The notes below the pieces were generated by a model that was given only the letters and a program-made list of their open reading frames with translations, searched no databases and was not told the DNA's origin. The translations under genes and the position numbers were made by a program. 64,000 bases of DNA from contig NC_079875.1 of assembly GCF_029227915.1 (NCBI RefSeq), positions 22,997,001-23,061,000 of the forward strand. The letters are read 5' to 3'. Below are positions 63,111 to 64,000 of the stretch, one piece after another (the first letter of the stretch is position 1; each line of letters opens with the position of its first letter). Source of the DNA: Hydractinia symbiolongicarpus. Its lineage: Eukaryota > Cnidaria > Hydrozoa > Anthoathecata > Hydractiniidae.

Positions 63111-63509
63111 ATGGCAACAATCGGTGTTCTGGTGGCTGGTGCAGCTATCAACGCACTGGCATTCAGCGGTTCAAATTTCCTTTTCAGCAAACTCGGCGGG
63201 CATGGTGAAGCAGAGCGGGAGCGGCACAATAAAGCGATTAAACAACTTCAAGCAGCCCAAGCCCAGTGGATGAGAGATCGACAAGCAAAGATTGAATGGT
63301 ACAATAAGCAACGAGAGCTTAAGCGCCAAGCTGGCGAAAGTTTGAAAGAGCTTGATGAAGGTATGAGAGAGTACTATGACGCGACAATCGAAGAGGCTCT
63401 GAAACTCTCCGATTTCTACGTACCCTCCAAGCAACAACAAGACGGTGAAATGACGTTCATCGTAGGATGCTTGGCCCTGCTCGGTTTTGCCGCGTACAAG
63501 TACATGTAA
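63111..63509 (+). CDS. Small protein with hydrophobic ends and charged helix, unknown function
   Basis: An ATG two bases after the HNH stop opens 132 intact codons ending at TAA. Residues 2-20 are small and hydrophobic (ATIGVLVAGAAINALAFSG). Residues 31-100 are highly charged and helix-forming (RERHNKAIKQLQAAQAQ, ELKRQAGESLKELDEG), probably a coiled coil. Residues 114-129 form a second hydrophobic segment (MTFIVGCLALLGFAAY) before the short tail KYM. This suggests a membrane-associated or virion-internal minor protein. Its position between nuclease and integrase genes, and the tight spacing, fit a compact virus-like element. I cannot assign a family. It is the only complete gene in the window, and no frameshift or stop interrupts it, unlike both neighbours. 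Confidence 0.72.
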   Translation: MATIGVLVAGAAINALAFSGSNFLFSKLGGHGEAERERHNKAIKQLQAAQAQWMRDRQAKIEWYNKQRELKRQAGESLKELDEGMREYYDATIEEALKLSDFYVPSKQQQDGEMTFIVGCLALLGFAAYKYM

Positions 63510-63545
63510 ACTCGCATATATACTACATACTCACATATAATAAAC
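63510..63545 (+). promoter_or_regulatory. AT-rich spacer before the integrase gene
   Basis: Thirty-six bases between the TAA of the small protein and the ATG at 63,546. They are A+T rich, with catatata and acatataataaac stretches that could serve as a TATA-like promoter or a 3'-end signal (aataaa occurs only as the near match aataaac). No strong hairpin is visible. The regulatory role is a weak inference. Confidence 0.3.
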
Positions 63546-64000
63546 ATGTCAAAAGCACATATCGTTACGGCTAAAGAAGCAGGAAAGCTAAGTCAAATTT
63601 ACTACTCTCCAATCAATCTCTGGACTGGACGCAAGGCGATCAAATTGTTTCGGGACCAGAGTGGTCAATCCAAGAAGAAAGTAACCCACTGACTGACTCG
63701 TCAACTCTTATGGCGTAGACATATTCGAGACCCAAAGCGCATTCAATACCCTCATTTCACAATCACAAAACCGAACGAGATTTGATTTGCTCTACATGCC
63801 CCATGACAAGCTGTTTGGAAACACGTACAAGTATATACTCACGGGCATCGATGTAGCATCGCCCTACAAAGTAGCTAGAATATTGAGAACGAAAAAAAGT
63901 CGCGGACATGATCAAGGATATCTACAAAGCCGTACCTCTCCGCTGCCCGAAGACCTTCCAGTGCGACAACGGCTCCGAGTTCAAGTCTGCCATGACAAAG
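63546..64000 (+). pseudogene. rve-family integrase, decayed and cut by window end
   Basis: ATG at 63,546 starts MSKAHIVTAKEAGKL, followed by SPINLWTGRKAIKLF. The frame meets TGA at 63,690-63,692, continues in the same frame with LTRQLLWRRHIRDPKRIQYP, and shifts near 63,777-63,783 to FDLLYMPHDKL and YILTGIDVAS. It shifts again within the seven-A run 63,892-63,898 to MIKDIYKAV and TFQCDNGSEFK. The Asp of GIDVAS and the Asp of QCDNGSEF sit about where the first two catalytic Asp of a D,D-35-E integrase belong. The Glu would lie beyond 64,000. Such integrases insert Polinton/adintovirus-like DNA into host chromosomes. One stop and two shifts make this copy unlikely to be active. Confidence 0.75.

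Overview
The window is a eukaryotic, almost certainly metazoan, satellite DNA array (1 to about 61,627) that runs abruptly into a broken fragment of a Polinton/adintovirus-like integrating DNA element (about 61,628 to 64,000, cut by the window end). There are no bacterial-style operons, tRNAs, rRNAs or CRISPR arrays. The capsid-like and integrase-like proteins resemble families I associate with cnidarian genomes and other invertebrates. The host assignment is therefore an inference, not a demonstrated fact.

Satellite: about 340 head-to-tail monomers of about 181 bp, all in the same orientation. Three related but distinct monomer types (A 182 bp, B 180 bp, C 182 bp) alternate as A-B-C, giving a higher-order repeat (HOR) of about 544 bp. 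From 1 to about 18,980 the triads are organised into still larger blocks of about 4.0-4.5 kb. From about 18,980 to 58,160 the array is a mosaic of long near-identical segments. The copies are offset by whole numbers of monomers (offsets 7,440; 9,616; 14,505; 24,121; 24,667 bp), as expected of repeated unequal exchange or gene conversion. From about 58,160 to 61,627 the monomers become progressively more diverged, including two odd monomers at 60,961-61,322. This is the usual look of an array edge. The array contains no credible gene.

Element fragment: at about 61,628 the satellite stops inside a B monomer and the next base is already inside an open reading frame for the carboxy part of a double-jelly-roll-type major capsid protein (to 62,599). 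Downstream on the same strand lie an 11-bp-stem hairpin (62,616-62,640), a decayed zinc-finger/HNH endonuclease gene (about 62,608-63,108), an intact 132-residue protein with hydrophobic ends (63,111-63,509), and the start of a decayed retroviral-type (rve) integrase gene (63,546 to beyond 64,000). Capsid, nuclease, small membrane-like protein and integrase together indicate a virus-like transposon. No DNA polymerase, packaging ATPase, protease or terminal inverted repeat is visible.

The most interesting points are the HOR architecture with its mosaic history, a nearly invariant 11-12 bp box in every monomer type next to which many monomer switches and the satellite/element junction fall, and the hairpin directly after the capsid stop codon.
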